A DNA stretch of 64,000 nt from Linnemannia hyalina (GCA_019671135.1 JAHRHY010000002.1:1736001-1800000); one strand, 5' to 3'. Numbered from the stretch's first letter, positions 1 to 12,211 are shown. Made by a program: numbers and translations. Notes: generated by a model from the letters alone, not told the origin.

Positions 1-921
1 GCCAAGGGGTGGGCCGCGGGTATAGGACATCTTTCCGTTGTTGTCGACAATCATATCAGGAGGCGGGATCCTTGGGGCCTTGTCCTTTTTGCGAATCTTT
101 GGTTTGTCTGGGTTATTGGTCGTGGCGGTGGTGGTCGTTGTGGTTGTTGCGGCGGTGACCATATGGGTATTGGTATTGGTGGTCATCATGCCGCCTCCAT
201 GAATGCTCTGTGTGTTGAAGGTATTGGTATTATTGTTGATATTATTATGTCGGTTGCCAGGGTGATGTGGTATGCTGGTTCCTACTCTAGGTGCCAACTT
301 GTTTGCTTCATATCGAGCATAGGCCAGATGCTGCTGCTGCTGTTGTTGTTGTTGTTGTTGTTGTTGCAGCGGGAGGTGGTGTCTCTGTTGTTGCTGCGAG
401 TGATAGGGAGAGGGGAAGCCCATGCCGGTGGTGGTGGCGGTGGTGGCAGAGGAGGCGATAGAGGACGAGGTGGAGGACTGGAGAGGCCTGCTACTGCTGC
501 TACTACTGCCAGCGCTACTGCCGAGACCCCCTTGCAGCTGTTGTTGTTGTTGTTGTTGCTGAAAGTGGTGTGAAGAGGTGGTATAATGGTTGTTGTCGAG
601 ACGACTAGAAACGGGGAGCTGGTATTGAAGTCGTCTGCCTGGAGGTAATCCTGTGCTAGGGCCAGTACCACTGGTAGACGAGGAAGAGGAGGCGACGACT
701 GAAGGAGGGGCGAGTCGGCTCTTGGGGATACCAGTTGTGCCACTGCTGCCGAGGGTAGTGGTGGTCCGCTGGAGTGGAGACGCGTGCCCCGGTTGTGCGA
801 TGCGGGAAGGTGGTTGTGGTTGGGTTGTTTGTTGTTGCTGTTGTTGTTGTTGTTGTTGATCGCGATCTGGTGGGTTGACTGTCCTGCGGGGCATGGACAG
901 TGGTGTTGTGTAGGAGGCCAT
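1..921 (-). CDS. Polo-like kinase (Cdc5/Plo1 type), N-terminal part, cut by window edge
   Basis: Serine/threonine kinase of the cell cycle (mitotic entry, spindle and cytokinesis in this family). From the ATG at 921 the frame stays open for 307 codons to the window edge. The first ~265 residues are low complexity: poly-Gln runs, Ser/Thr/Pro/His-rich stretches and Asn. A basic KPKIRKKDKAPRIPPP segment follows, then a stretch ending YTRGPPLG at the edge. This is how polo kinases lead into their glycine-rich loop (family pattern RGxxLGKGGFAxC). The catalytic core and polo boxes lie outside the window, so the call rests on about 25 residues. The ~300-residue disordered extension before the kinase domain is longer than usual for the family. 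Another kinase of similar N-lobe start is the alternative. Confidence 0.66.
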   Translation of the reverse strand, partial: MASYTTPLSMPRRTVNPPDRDQQQQQQQQQQTTQPQPPSRIAQPGHASPLQRTTTTLGSSGTTGIPKSRLAPPSVVASSSSSTSGTGPSTGLPPGRRLQYQLPVSSRLDNNHYTTSSHHFQQQQQQQQLQGGLGSSAGSSSSSSRPLQSSTSSSIASSATTATTTGMGFPSPYHSQQQQRHHLPLQQQQQQQQQQQQHLAYARYEANKLAPRVGTSIPHHPGNRHNNINNNTNTFNTQSIHGGGMMTTNTNTHMVTAATTTTTTTATTNNPDKPKIRKKDKAPRIPPPDMIVDNNGKMSYTRGPPLG

Positions 922-1160
922 CGTCAGATGGATCTGTGACAAAGGGAAGAGGGGGTATATGTATGTATTGTGTATGTATGTGTGTACGAGGTCTGAGGTG
1001 TGGGAGTGCAAGGGTGAAGCGGGGATTACAATCAAGAAGAAGGAAAAAAAGAAAACAAGTCAAGAACAACAACAACAAAGGAGGATGGGGTTTGTACAAG
1101 TAGAAGTAGTGGTGAGAGAGAGAGATAGATGAATAGTTGTTGGGTAGATTGAGTGAGCGC

Positions 1161-1202
1161 AAGAAGAAGAAGAAGAAGAAGAAGAAGAAGAAGAAGAAGA
1201 AA
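1161..1202. repeat. (AAG)n microsatellite
   Basis: An uninterrupted AAG trinucleotide run of about 42 bp, 240 bp upstream of the polo-like kinase start. On the kinase's sense strand it reads (CTT)n. Confidence 0.9.
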
Positions 1203-1374
1203 GAGATGATGAGAATGAAAAAAAGAAAGAAAGAAAAGGAAGGGAGGGATTGTTGGAGGGAAAAAGAGAAAGAAAGAAAGAAAGGGGAAAAGGTGAGCAG
1301 GGAGGAAAAGCAAGGCGCTGTAAGGTACTTAGTAGGTACTATAAAAGGTCATGGTATGGTAGTGTGGTATGAGT

Positions 1375-1409
1375 GAGAGAGAGAGAGAGGGAGAGAGAGA
1401 GAGAGAGAG
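1375..1409. repeat. (GA)n microsatellite
   Basis: GA dinucleotide tract with a few GG interruptions. A second, purer tract lies at about 1742-1775. Confidence 0.9.
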
Positions 1410-1739
1410 GCCAATGGTCGGCTGGAAGGTGTCCTCGGGAGCCTCTGTGCCACAGATGCAAGAAGAGAATAGAGAGTAAGGAGAAGAGACAAAGCACCTG
1501 ATAATAAGAGCCAAAAGTGGTGGCAATACGAGACAACGGACAAACACACAGCCAGCCAGGACCCCTCTTTCCTTTGCGGTTCCTGAGTGGCCTGCTGACG
1601 GTGCAAGGGACCTGGGTGATGAGACAGAAGTAAATATACTGCACCCAAGCCAAGTCGAGAAAAAGAAGAGAAAAGCCCTCCTTTATTGTTTATTCCTCTT
1701 TTCGTTCCCACTCCGGGAGGAAGAAAGCGAACTAAGAGC

Positions 1740-1777
<38 letters not shown>

Positions 1778-2687
1778 CGGGATGGGAAGTGACATACACC
1801 ATGTCCCTGCTAAACACACTTTTACAACCATCTCCCCCTTTCCCTTTGCCTTTCTCCCCTCCCTTCCCTCTGCCTTTTTTTCCCTGTTTCGTTTTGTTTT
1901 ATTTTATTTTATTTATTTATTTATTATTCCCCCCTCTCCCTCCTAAAACGACCTTGCCACACATTCGCATACTGTGCATACTTCCATTCACACATGCATA
2001 GGAGATCTCTTTCCCTGTAAATCGCCTTTGCACTGTACCTGAATATTACTGATCATACCAACTGAGTCTCATCCCTCCACATACACATACACTCTCTTTC
2101 ATCATTGTCCTCTTCTTCTTCTTCATCTTCTACATATATCCACCTTCTCCATCTTCTACACACATATATGTTACCTACTCCATCTCCCAAGTAGCGCTCA
2201 ATCAATCAATACCCATCGGACCGTTGCGCTCAGAAATAAAATAAACGCATCATGCTTTCTTGTTTTTGGAGCAAAACCCGGTCCAACAGAGCATGAGAGC
2301 CAGGGCCACCCACCCGCCCTCCCTCCTCCTCCTCTTCAACCACCCTTGCTGGCTGACATATCTCTCCCTTTCTCTTTATTTCTTTTTTGTGGAGAGCGAT
2401 TCCGAATTGCCACGCACGAATACTTTGACTGAGCCCTCTTTTTTTTTTTTCTCTTCCTTCAATCTTCCTAGGGTGCCATCACATCAACCACCTCTATTCC
2501 GCCCACTCTCCGTTGTTTTTTTCTCCGAGTGCAGCTACGCTTTTCACATTCGTTTTCTTCTTCACTGAAACGTAATCATAAAAAAACAACAAAGATACAT
2601 CAACCAGTGAAAAGGAGTGTCTACTTGCTCTCAGAACCCATTGCAAGGGTGGCTACAATCAACCCCTTGACCACATGCAAGGCAGCC

Positions 2688-2712
2688 AAAAAAAAAAAAA
2701 AAAAAAAAAAAA
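2688..2712. repeat. A25 homopolymer
   Basis: Twenty-five consecutive A residues between the polo-like kinase upstream region and the synaptojanin 3' end. Confidence 0.95.
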
Positions 2713-2898
2713 GGGTATAGACTTTGTTCTCTCAAAGCGCACGGCTTACTTTTTACTCAGTGGCCCATGGTTACATGATAAAAACAAAAGGTATGCAAAG
2801 TCTGCACAAGAAAATGAGGATATCTAATTACTCATTCTAACAAACATCACTACATTTATAGTCGACAAAAAAAAAGAGGATATGCAAGGAGAGAATGG

Positions 2899-5800
2899 CT
2901 ACTTGCTTTTCCAGAACGCAAACGCGTCCACCTTCTCATCTCCTTCCTCTTCTCCGCCGACCCCGCCATCCTCAGCACCGGTTCCAGTATTCGCCTTGAG
3001 GGACGCAATCGCCTGCTTGACAGATCCACTCGCAGGCTTCACATCCTCCACCGATCCTTCAGATTTGACAATCTTTTTTGCTCCTCCCGTTTCACTCTTC
3101 ATCGTAGCTGCTGTTGCTGCGGCCGGTGATGACACTGACTTTTGTTGCTCCTGATCAGCTCCAGATGGTTTAAGGACAGACCCGGACTGGGCAGACCCCA
3201 ACCCCGCCATCTTGACCTTGTTGGCAGCAGTTCCATGTTGATGATGATGACTACCTCCGACCTTGGCGACACCCATAGAGGACACCGCTGGTCCCGCCTT
3301 TGTAGCTGGCGCGGTTCCTGCAGAGCCAGCGAACGACAGCGGCTTGACCGTGGGGATCACAGGCAAGACGTGACGGTCACCACCAGGGGTATGGGCTGAT
3401 GGTGCCACAGGGGCCGTAGAACCAACAGATGCCAGTTTGACCCCGGTAGATCCCGAGATACCGCCACCGACAGGTTTGCTGGAAGTGTTGACAGCAGGAG
3501 GCCCAAACGACTTCTTCAGCTGAGAGACCGAAGGGGGAGGTGCAGCTGACTCCTCTGACTTTTCCTCCTTGTTGACCACTGTCACTGCACTCTTGACCTT
3601 GGGTGCGGCCTTGCCGGGCAATCCTGCATTGGCGCCACCTGTCATCGCCGTCGAGGAAGACGTAGTAGACTCAAACTCGCCAGACTTATTGTTGTAGTTC
3701 TTGGTTCGCTGTTGCACGCTGGGTAGACTTGGGCTCTCTAGCCCAGAGTCCGATTTGCTAGGGGACTCAATACCCGCAGATCCAAGACCCAATCCCATCG
3801 ACGCAATCGCCGCGTGTCGGCCACTGCCTCCTTTGCCCCTTGGATCCAGACCTGGCAACAGCACCTTGGACTTGTTGGTTGCTACCGTGGCCAAGGAGAC
3901 CGGTGAAGCTGCTGTTGACGAAGAGTTGGAGGAGATGGACGAAACACTTGACAGTGCCGGCCGAATGATTCCAATCTCTGCTGCATTCTTCTCTGCTATC
4001 TTGTTCGGAACAGGGGTCGACTTGTTGCCGGTGAATGGGGTTCCAGCTGTCCCTGGCTGCTGATTCTTGAGCTGAGATGGCTTCAAAAGGGTTTCGGTTT
4101 CGCGCAACTTCGGGCTGGGGCGGTCTGCTTTGCTGTCGTCCTTCTTCACAACCTCCTTCTGCGGCTGCTTTTCTTCCTTGATCTCCCTGGTCTTGTCCTG
4201 CTTAAATACTACCGGATTGCTAGGGATGTCGACAAGAGCTGGCTCAGAATTGGCACCCACATGCGAGTCAGTGTCGTCGTCATCGTCATCTTCGTCGTCA
4301 TCTTCGTCGTCATCTTCGTCGTCATCCTCCGTGGCATCCTGTTTGTCTCCCTCAGTGCCTCGAAGGAGACCGTACTTCTTGGGTGGCGGAGGAGCTGGTC
4401 GTCGGAAGGCACCGTCTTTGTGAATGACGGAGGAAGCTGGCAAAAGTGTAGGCAATCCTGTTCGGCGGCTCGCGGGTGGTGGAGGTGCATACTTTTTGAC
4501 CGATGGCAAGGGTGACACTGTGCCATTGGAGCCAGGTCCTCTGCCTGCAGTTGGAGACATGACGGGCAACACAGGCGAGCTGCTGTCGATATCTATGCAA
4601 GTGCACCGTAGATAGAAAGAAATATAACAGATGATAAGCAAGCGGATCAAATTCTTCATAGAAAGAAACTACATGGAATCGATTGTTTACCTCCAAGGAG
4701 ATCGACAGCAGGCTTCCTGGCAGGTGGACTTGGGGCTGGTCTGGATGCCAAAGAGGACGGGGTAGGAGATCCGGCACCTTGTCTAGGTGGCACCGCCTTA
4801 GCGCTGGTACCGTTGGTGTCGGTAATGGTCTTGTCTCCTTCGAATGGGTTCTTCTTATTGGAGGGGACCCTTCTGACCGTGTCCTCCAATGGATCGTTCC
4901 ACCATTGATGGCTCTCCGAGCTAGGCTTTTGGCCTATATAATTCACATCAGATTGAATTACGATTAGATACATATCGAGCCACGCAAGTTCATGAGCAAT
5001 AAGGATTCCAACCGCAGCTCCCTACTTACCGGTGCTTTGAGGAACACGGTCATAGGACATGCCGAACTGATTGGACGCAATCAGCTTACCACCGAGCTCA
5101 ACATCACGCGTGAACCCATTTCCTGCGGGCTGCCGTTCCTTGCTGACCACTGACTTGACGGAGCTGTTACGGTAAAGTGTCTGCTCCATCTTTTCCTTGG
5201 CCTGAGAATCCAGCATCGTCAACTCCAACACAAACATCGACATCACTAGTAGCAAATCGCACAAAGTACAAATTCATCAATTTTTCTGCCAGTCAACTAT
5301 CTTGAGAAGAAAGGCACCAGTACTTTCAGAAAGAAAAAAAAAAAAGGCGTAGAGTGACCATGCATGACATGAGGGTGCTTACCAGGTCTGTGATCGGACG
5401 TCCTGAACTCTGCGCGATCGTAGCTCGTTTGGTAAATCTGAAGAGGCAAGAATTGTCGCGGCCCATGTTAGTCTTCCATCTTCTCACAGCAAGCAGACAA
5501 CGCTATTTATCTCGCCCAGTAGAATGAGAATCAAGAAGAAACGTACATCTCTTCCTTTGTAAAGAATGCGATCAGTCCAGGCAGGTGCTCGGTACTTTTC
5601 ACTGGTGTCGTAGTTGTTGGTGCCAATGTCATAACGATAGGTGGGTGCAAATGCGATGATGCCCTCCTTGTATCCATAGAACGCCTCTCCATAATCGATC
5701 GAGCGCTTCAACTGGTCACAGCGGAAAATCTCAAAATAGTTGCCCTGGCTGACCAGCGCACGGATCTAAGAAGCACGGAGGATTGCCATACAAGGCGTTG

Positions 5801-8800
5801 TTCGTCAGACAAATTCAGCTGGAATCTGAGGCGCTACTTGGCAGGGTCGACAATAATGAGGACCATACCTGATCGTTTTCCATATCGACGCGATAGTTGA
5901 AATCTCCGCACCAAAGGATAATACTACGCAGTGAAAAATGAAGATGCGTGAGATAAGGCACAATGCTCGCACAAAAGAACAGTCCGTTCCACTTCCAGAA
6001 GATCACAACCTTGAGAGAATCTTACTCGTGGCTGGCAATGTTACGACCTCTTGCAAAAGTGAGGCCGTTGTTGATAGTATGAAAGTCGTTGTTGCGCTCC
6101 TGGAGATTTTCCTGTCCGGAAGCAAGATGTGATGTCACCAAGCAAAGCTCGGTCTCATAGTAGTTCATCCTAATGGCCACAGCTCCTTTGTTGCCTGCCA
6201 TTCCACCCATTCCTGTCTAATCGAATGGTCACCAACAAGGAATGAGTCAACAATTGATTCCACCAAGATAGTGACAGTCTGGACATGCGAGAATCATATG
6301 CAGGAGATTGACAGTGCACGGCAACGATACCTTTTTAATGGCACATTCCACGTTGCGGATGAAAGGGAGGCTGGACTCCTTTGCATAGATCATCAAGGCT
6401 GCTCCGACCAGCTGTCCTGAGCGAAGTTGGGCATAGCGCGCTCCTCCTCGGCGGTTAATCGTCCTCTCGATCTCTTGCTCCCAAACTCGTCGCTTGCCTT
6501 CATCCGTAGCCATGATCTGCTTTGGCGTAAGCTTTACAATCTCCTGGAATCCAATCACATAGAGGTCAGGCTCCGGTACATCTATCCATGAATGAGGTGT
6601 TCAACATTGGTTAGTGGGAATCGACAAATAATCCTTGAACCTAACTTAACTTCACAGCGGTCATTGGGTCATACCTTTGTCGAAACAGAGCCAAGGCTCA
6701 AGGTTCTCCTCAGAAGGTGGTTTTCCGTTGAGGTTGTAGGTTCCCACAAAGACATCGATTTGCACCTTCTGCGAATATTCGCCTAACCGCGCCTTCACTT
6801 CCGATGCGATCGAGTCGTGAACAGGGTCGTAGATGGTCACCGGGCTTTGATGTGACATTTTTCCCTGTGTGTTTGAGGCATGGGTTGAAAGCGGGTCAGC
6901 CAACATGGCTTCAGCATGCAAGCGAGTATGGAAGGATTGCAGAAGCACGACGTGACTAAATGAAAAGGCCAGCTTACCAAGAGGATGTCAATGACTTCTT
7001 GACGATCCTTGTCCTGGAAGTTGTTGATGTAGAAACGGTTGATGGATTTAGTGGCGTCGCCGAGCATGCTCGCAAAGGACATTTTGCCCGAGCGAGTGAC
7101 ATCCGATTTGAGTGCACCTGTGCCTGTGTAGATCTTAGACAGCATGTCGCCATTGTCGCCCCAGAGTTGAGAGTGGATCGCCATCAGACTAGAGAACCGG
7201 CTGTCCTGAGGGAAAAGGTTGTGGATCAAGTATTCGGTCGCTTCTCTTGACAAGCTGCTCTGAATCACGTTCGTGCTATTTTCAAGTCAGAAATAAAGAT
7301 CAAAATACATCATACATTATTAGTTCGCATTTTCTATATTACTCTCTGACAGCAGTAGTAAAGCATAAATTCGTGACATAAACATTCAACTTACCGATCC
7401 AAACAGTCGAGACAGTTAGTACGGAAAACACCGCGCTGAGTCTGGATGATAGAATTAGAGAGGAGATCGTGGTAAAAGTATCCATAGCGCTCTGAGTCGC
7501 CGCGGATATGCTGCAGCAAGTTCTGGACTTGCTCATAGTTGCCGCCCTTGACTTGGGAATGATAGTCGAACCGCGTCATATGGAGGTGCTTCAAAATCGG
7601 CTTGAGAGCCTCAACCTGCCCTCTGTATTCCTGTGAGAGGGTGATCTCGCCTTGGTCCTTGATACCCAACAGGTCGACAATATGAACGTCCCCGTATTTC
7701 TGAATCAGCTCCTCAAAATGCCTTTTCACTGCTGGTTTTGTCGCATCGCTTCCTCTCGAAAGCTGAATCTTGTGGCTCGCCAGCTGTAATCCTTGTTGCT
7801 CCCAAAACACTATCATATTTGTAGAAGCGAGGCGGGGAAAGGTGTTAGTGGAACGATCGTGATTCATGGTATTAGTCCAGTTCAGGCAAATATTCGACAT
7901 CTTCGTAGCAACTGCAATGTACCTGGCACACTTCCGCGGATCTGGGTATAAGCGAAACACCACTCGGGGTTTGACAATATCGTCTCGGTCTAGATGTAAA
8001 AAAGCGGGTCAAATTGTTGAGTTATTCTAGCGCATGCTCTATTCCAGTGCCATCTCACAATTGCGCTCGGTCTGTCTTGCACGTCCATGAGTGTTGATGA
8101 GAATGACGATACCTCGACAAAGTTGGCTACGTCTCCATTGTCATCAATCCCGCGAGTGTTGTAGCGTGTGCCTATCAATGTAATAAACTGCCCATGTGAG
8201 TATTTCCCTTGACGAATGTGGCATGTATACGTATATTTGGCTGTTGTTCGTAGCGTTGTCTGCGACATTGGTAAACGTCTTTTTCCTTTTGCCGTACCTG
8301 CGCGCCGTGAGCTGAGCCTCGAGATCACGGAAATCTGTCCCTGTGTCGTCGCAGTCCTGAAGGGCTGGCATCCAACGTATCCTTGAATGACATGAACCTA
8401 GTTGAGGTTGCCCAATTGGTGCATCTGTCAGCACTGGAGGGTTGATGTAGATTACAATGTATCGTGATCGATTGCATGAGCAGAGTGTCGTTTTGTGGCA
8501 ACTTTACCAACAAGCCTCCAATGTCCAGTTCTTCTCGCTCCTGTTCGTCGAGGTGGGACCGGAAGGTCAATAGTTCGGACAGCATGAAGTGATTCCAAAG
8601 ATAGCTTTGGTCATAGTTTTGGTTGGTCTCTGCGCTTTGTTTTTCCTGCAATTGAAGCGTTCTAGATGCAGAGTATAAGAAATGAGGTTGAGATCCCTCG
8701 ATTGACGAGACATGCGCGTTAATGAGAGTGTCTTTTGGAGTGATTACCAAAGAGGATCCTTCTTCCTCCCTCTTTCTTTTTCCCATGCCTTTTCGTTTGT

Positions 8801-9653
8801 TCATTCGTCCCTGTCTCTGTCATGTAGTTATTCTGTTATCTTCATTTGTATCGATGCCCTTTGTTCTCCTTTCGTACTTTGTTAACGTTCACTCTTCCTC
8901 ATCCTGACATCCATGTTACTACCCGTACAAACAACCAGCAATCGAGCGAGCAAAACAAATATATCGAAAGAACAACTTGCCTGGATTGGATAGACCGTGT
9001 GAGATCGAACTGAGGGGAAAAATAAAAGCCGCCGTTGCAGAGAACCTTTTCGAGCTCCCGACAAGGGTGGGGCATTAACCCTGGCCCCTCTGTATCACTG
9101 GTATACTCAGGATTGGCGGGTGCAGGGATCATATCCTCGTCCGGAGTCTCCCCTGTCAGAGAAAAGAACTTGACTGCAATGATCTTGTAGACAGATTCGC
9201 CCAGGCGCAGGTCTCCGACCTTTGTGCATCCTGTGACCAGCGCAATGAACGTGTCTAATTGAAAGTTGATTGTGGAAAAGAAGAAAGATGTGTAAGTTAT
9301 TTTTTTCTTGTTGTGAGATGATGCTCGCCATGAGCATCAATAAAAACAGGCAGACACGAAAAGGGTGAAAGAGTGAGTGAGAGAGAGGGAGTACCGTTGG
9401 CGTGGTGCATGAGGCCGAGACAGCCGTAGACGGGACGGGAGTGGACTTTTCTGTAGAAGCCCTGGTGAAAGTCGGCAGCGGGCTCGAGCCTGACGGCGAC
9501 TTTGAGGAGACCAGTCTGGGTGTGTTCGTCGTGAGGGGAGAAGTAAAGGATGTTCCCCTGGGAGGAAGGGTTGAGGCGGTTGGTGCCGCAAGGTTTGAGG
9601 GCGAGTGTCCTTGCAGCCTGGCCATGGGAGGACAGATAGACCTCTGACTGCAT
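2899..9653 (-). CDS. Synaptojanin-like polyphosphoinositide phosphatase (SAC + inositol 5-phosphatase)
   Basis: Dephosphorylates phosphoinositides at endocytic and trans-Golgi membranes; related to yeast Inp51/52/53. My model has 17 exons: 9653-9395, 9254-8981, 8661-8508, 8397-8298, 8171-8113, 7989-7923, 7809-7395, 7275-6978, 6864-6675, 6581-6331, 6216-6026, 5923-5869, 5765-5547, 5437-5383, 5245-5030, 4933-4691 and 4592-2899. They sum to 4740 nt, 1579 aa, in one frame. The SAC domain (~60-480) holds the CX5R loop CLDCLDR near residue 440. The 5-phosphatase domain (~560-895) holds FVGTYNLNG, WCGDFNYR near 757 and PAWTDRIL near 833. An NPF motif (EH-domain ligand) lies near 960. The last ~570 residues are Pro/Ser/Ala-rich and disordered, with an Asp/Glu run. 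The protein is longer than yeast Inp53 (~1100 aa), mainly because of this tail. Intron 2 uses a GC donor. Confidence 0.93.
8662..8980 (-). other. GC-AG intron in the synaptojanin-like gene
   Basis: The donor reads AG|GCAAGT (GC at 8980-8979) and the acceptor TAG ends at 8662. Only this donor joins exon 2 (phase 2) to exon 3 in frame, giving RSIQSR-TLQLQ across the junction, as expected for SAC domains. The nearby GT at 8977 breaks the frame. At 319 bp this is among the longer introns of the gene. Confidence 0.8.
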
Positions 9654-10680
9654 TGTAGGAGGAAGGGTTGTTGTTCTTGTTCAGAGGAAGAGGGAAAAGA
9701 AGAGAGAGGAGCGTTGAGGGCGTGTGGGATTGAAGTGAGGATGGATAAGGGTGCAGGCAAGGGTAGGGGTATGAGTAAGGAAAGGTGGGGGATACGAGAA
9801 GAGAAGAGAAGAGAAGGGACACGACACCATTGACTGGATAAATGAGCGGGAAAAAGGAGCTCGAAATTCGATTCTACAGCCACAGCGAACATTTGGAAAG
9901 GGGACTGCTCTCTTCCGCCCAGGCATTATTCGAGGCATTCGATTCATTCGAGGCATTTGAGGGCATTGAGAGTGAATGAATGGCTTAGGTATTGGGCTGA
10001 GGCATTGGGCTTGGCTCAACAGTCGAGATCGACACTTTCATTCTAAAAAAAAAAAAAAAAAAAAAAACCAGAGGAGCACAAAAGGGTTACTTGACTGACA
10101 TGCCGTTCTTAGATATCCCCGCAGCGAAGATCACCATCTGATAACAAACGGTGACGGATGTTCAGGGGTCAAAAATGGTCTCAGACAAATACACACATAA
10201 CTTTATTTATTTGTTATGTTGATGCAATCAACCAACACCCAGGCACAACCTCTGGAGATGCCTAGTTCAAGCATAACCCGCGATCTGCTCTTCTCAAATA
10301 GACGGTGACAACGACATCCGTCATGACCCTGGAAACCATTCCTTTTTTTGTTCTTGCTGATCTACCAGAACACGAACTTGCACAAACTAAACGAACAATG
10401 ACACCACAGACCTGCTATCATGTACCATGGATGAATGAGGGAAGAGGGCCTTCACTCTCCGCCAACCATCTCTCGTGGCCAACCATCAGCCACACCGGAC
10501 CCACTCCTTGGGGCGGAGAAAAATAATGCAGCGTAAGAGTCTAACCCATTGAGCTTAACATACCTATGTAGCGATACAACACGCTCAGCCGACTCTCCCC
10601 TTATTTTTATATTTTGTCTAACGCGTTCTTCTTTATTTTCTGTACATATTGTAGGCGCAAGTCGTCTGACCTTTTTTAAA
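9654..10680. other. Intergenic: synaptojanin-like gene upstream region
   Basis: The first ~200 bp are GA-rich on the plus strand, hence CT-rich on the gene's sense strand, as in other leaders here. A degenerate GAGGCATT-type short repeat occupies about 9920-10015, and an A run of about 21 bp lies near 10047-10067. No convincing gene was found. Confidence 0.55.
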
Positions 10681-10681
10681 G

Positions 10682-11312
10682 GATATCGAAATCGGACGAC
10701 AAGTATTGGAGACAGTTTCTGAGAGAAGCATTCATGGCATTGTCAAAGCCAAACAAAGTAAGTACTAAGGATGAGTGGTTTGTTTCAATTGTTGATCGAC
10801 TGTCGGTGCCAGTCTTGTCTCATGTTCACTCCTTTCATAAAAGGTTGGCACTGCTCTTTCTTGATGTTCACATCTCACGGATGAGGAGAGGAAAGAGAAA
10901 GAAGAGGAAGACCCTCATGCTCATCAACAAGGAAAGCGCAAAGCCATGGATACTAAGACTCCCTCTGTCACCACGGCGGAGGAGAAAAAGGGCGAGAAGA
11001 ATGTGGAGAAGCATCTGGAGGAGAAAGAGCTGACTAGCCGTGTGCACGCCAAGGAATAACGGACGGCGCGGGTCGTCAAGACGATGAAGACTGCGAATGT
11101 CAAGCTCAAGACCTTAGCTCAAGGCATCAATGACTATGGTAATGTATTGGTGCTTGTTTGATTTCACTTTGCTATACTGCCTGTACTATGTCCTAATGCT
11201 CACCTTTCCACTCGTTTTGTCTGATATAGGCGTGGACTTGGCCCCAGCGGAAATCCATCTTGTGAGGCGATTGAAGAAACGGCGGGAAGTACATATCCGT
11301 CGTACTACATGA
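10682..11312 (+). pseudogene. Decayed gene of unknown family
   Basis: Fragments of a spliced coding sequence are visible, but I do not recognise the family. A first piece (about 10682-10756) ends at a GTAAGT donor. A second, Lys/Glu-rich piece (about 10880-11138) ends GINDYG at a GTAATG donor and resumes at 11230 after GATATAG. It reads VDLAPAEIHLVRRL and finishes at a TGA at 11310-11312. The second piece is interrupted in frame by TAA at 11057-11059, with coherent coding sequence on both sides. The splice between the first two pieces is not clear. A low-quality real gene with an unseen intron is possible, but a single-stop relic fits better. Confidence 0.4.
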
Positions 11313-11822
11313 ACAATGATCAAATATAATGTAGCGTTCGTTTGTTCTTTTGGACTTGTGCTCATTGATCTGTAGCTTTTCTAGTTTTTTTTCTTCCTTT
11401 TTTTCATTGTTGTTTGCACCACATCTAGCAACGTGAGCTGCAATAGGCAGGCGTGATGGCTTGTAAACGCTCTTTCTCCTCGACGCAATGGATCAACAAG
11501 ATGCGTGCGATTGAATATGCTAACGTTAACCTTTGCCTTATATTTACTTCTCATAAACAGGGCATGCCAGCCCGCAAAATTAGAACTATCCCGGACGGCT
11601 TTCAGCCTCCGAGTCGCGTGGCGAGGAGCTGTCTCAAACAGAATTAGATTATGCAGCTGTAAGAATGTACATCCTATTGCTGGACAGTGCATTACTTGCT
11701 ATTAGCGTTCCAGTGTTTGCCGAATGAAAAAAGGTTTGCTAATATTCGACTTTCTTCATTTACTATGGTTTGAATGACTTGTGGGCGAAATTCGTCAAGT
11801 TGCAAAGAAAGGCGGATCCCTC
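11313..11822. other. Spacer with no recognisable gene
   Basis: Short open frames occur at about 11453-11705 on the plus strand, but they lack splice support and recognisable motifs. Nothing else was seen. Confidence 0.5.
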
Positions 11823-12211
11823 TCAGTCTTCGTATGTTGGTTCGGGATAGTAAAAGATCTTGGGTTCATATTCGAAATACATGTTCCTCGGGGAATAAGA
11901 CGTCTGCAAAGTGACAAGAGGATACGGAATAGAACCTTCAAGTCATGGAGCTTCGCAGCGAGACGCGCCTTGAGGGTGTCGAGGACGGCGGGCTCATCTT
12001 GGTACACGGCTACAAGTGTCTCCTGCTCGTCCTTGACGTCACCGTCGTCGTACTTTTTGCGTCCTCCTTCAAAGCAAGAGCCAAGTCCTGGAAGGCTCAA
12101 GGAACTCGAATACGACCCGGTGACGAAGGTCATCGACTCCACAAGGCTGGAATAATATGGTAGGCAAGGGTTATCTTCTTTATTGTCCGTAAGGGCTAGC
12201 AACAAGCGCAA
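11823..12211 (-). pseudogene. Possible gene fragment, unknown family
   Basis: The minus frame from about 12150 to 11936 reads like real protein: a Ser-rich start, then KDEQETLVAVYQDEPAVLDT and a basic/hydrophobic tail. At 11936 a GTTCTA donor-like site and a CAG at 11906-11904 would excise 32 nt in frame. The following segment is rich in Tyr, Pro and Glu and ends at TGA 11825-11823. Thirty-two nt is very short for a fungal intron, so this may be a decayed copy or a mis-set frame. A TTCCAG acceptor-like site at about 12155 suggests the true exon starts there. No family recognised. Confidence 0.3.

Larger units (their letters stand above)
922..2898. other. Intergenic spacer, purine/pyrimidine microsatellites
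   Basis: No gene is supported here. It lies upstream of the polo-like kinase (minus) and downstream of the synaptojanin gene (minus). It carries an (AAG)n tract at about 1161-1202, (GA)n tracts at about 1375-1409 and 1742-1775, and a 25-bp A run at 2688-2712. The GA tracts read CT-rich on the kinase's sense strand and probably belong to its promoter/5' leader. Open frames here are simple-sequence artefacts. Confidence 0.6.

Noticed and set aside
282..1162. Long minus-strand frames rich in Leu, Asn or Ser/Pro around the polo-like kinase start
   Set aside because: They are alternative-frame readings of CAA/GTT repeats; the frame from 921 is continuous with the kinase motif at the edge.
8999..9892. 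A 261-aa minus frame over 9107-9892
   Set aside because: Antisense-frame shadow: the real exons 1 and 2 of the phosphatase lie in other frames of the same strand, with matching splice phases.
9920..10015. GAGGCATT-type minisatellite as an origin or regulatory array
   Set aside because: Too degenerate and short to support any specific role.
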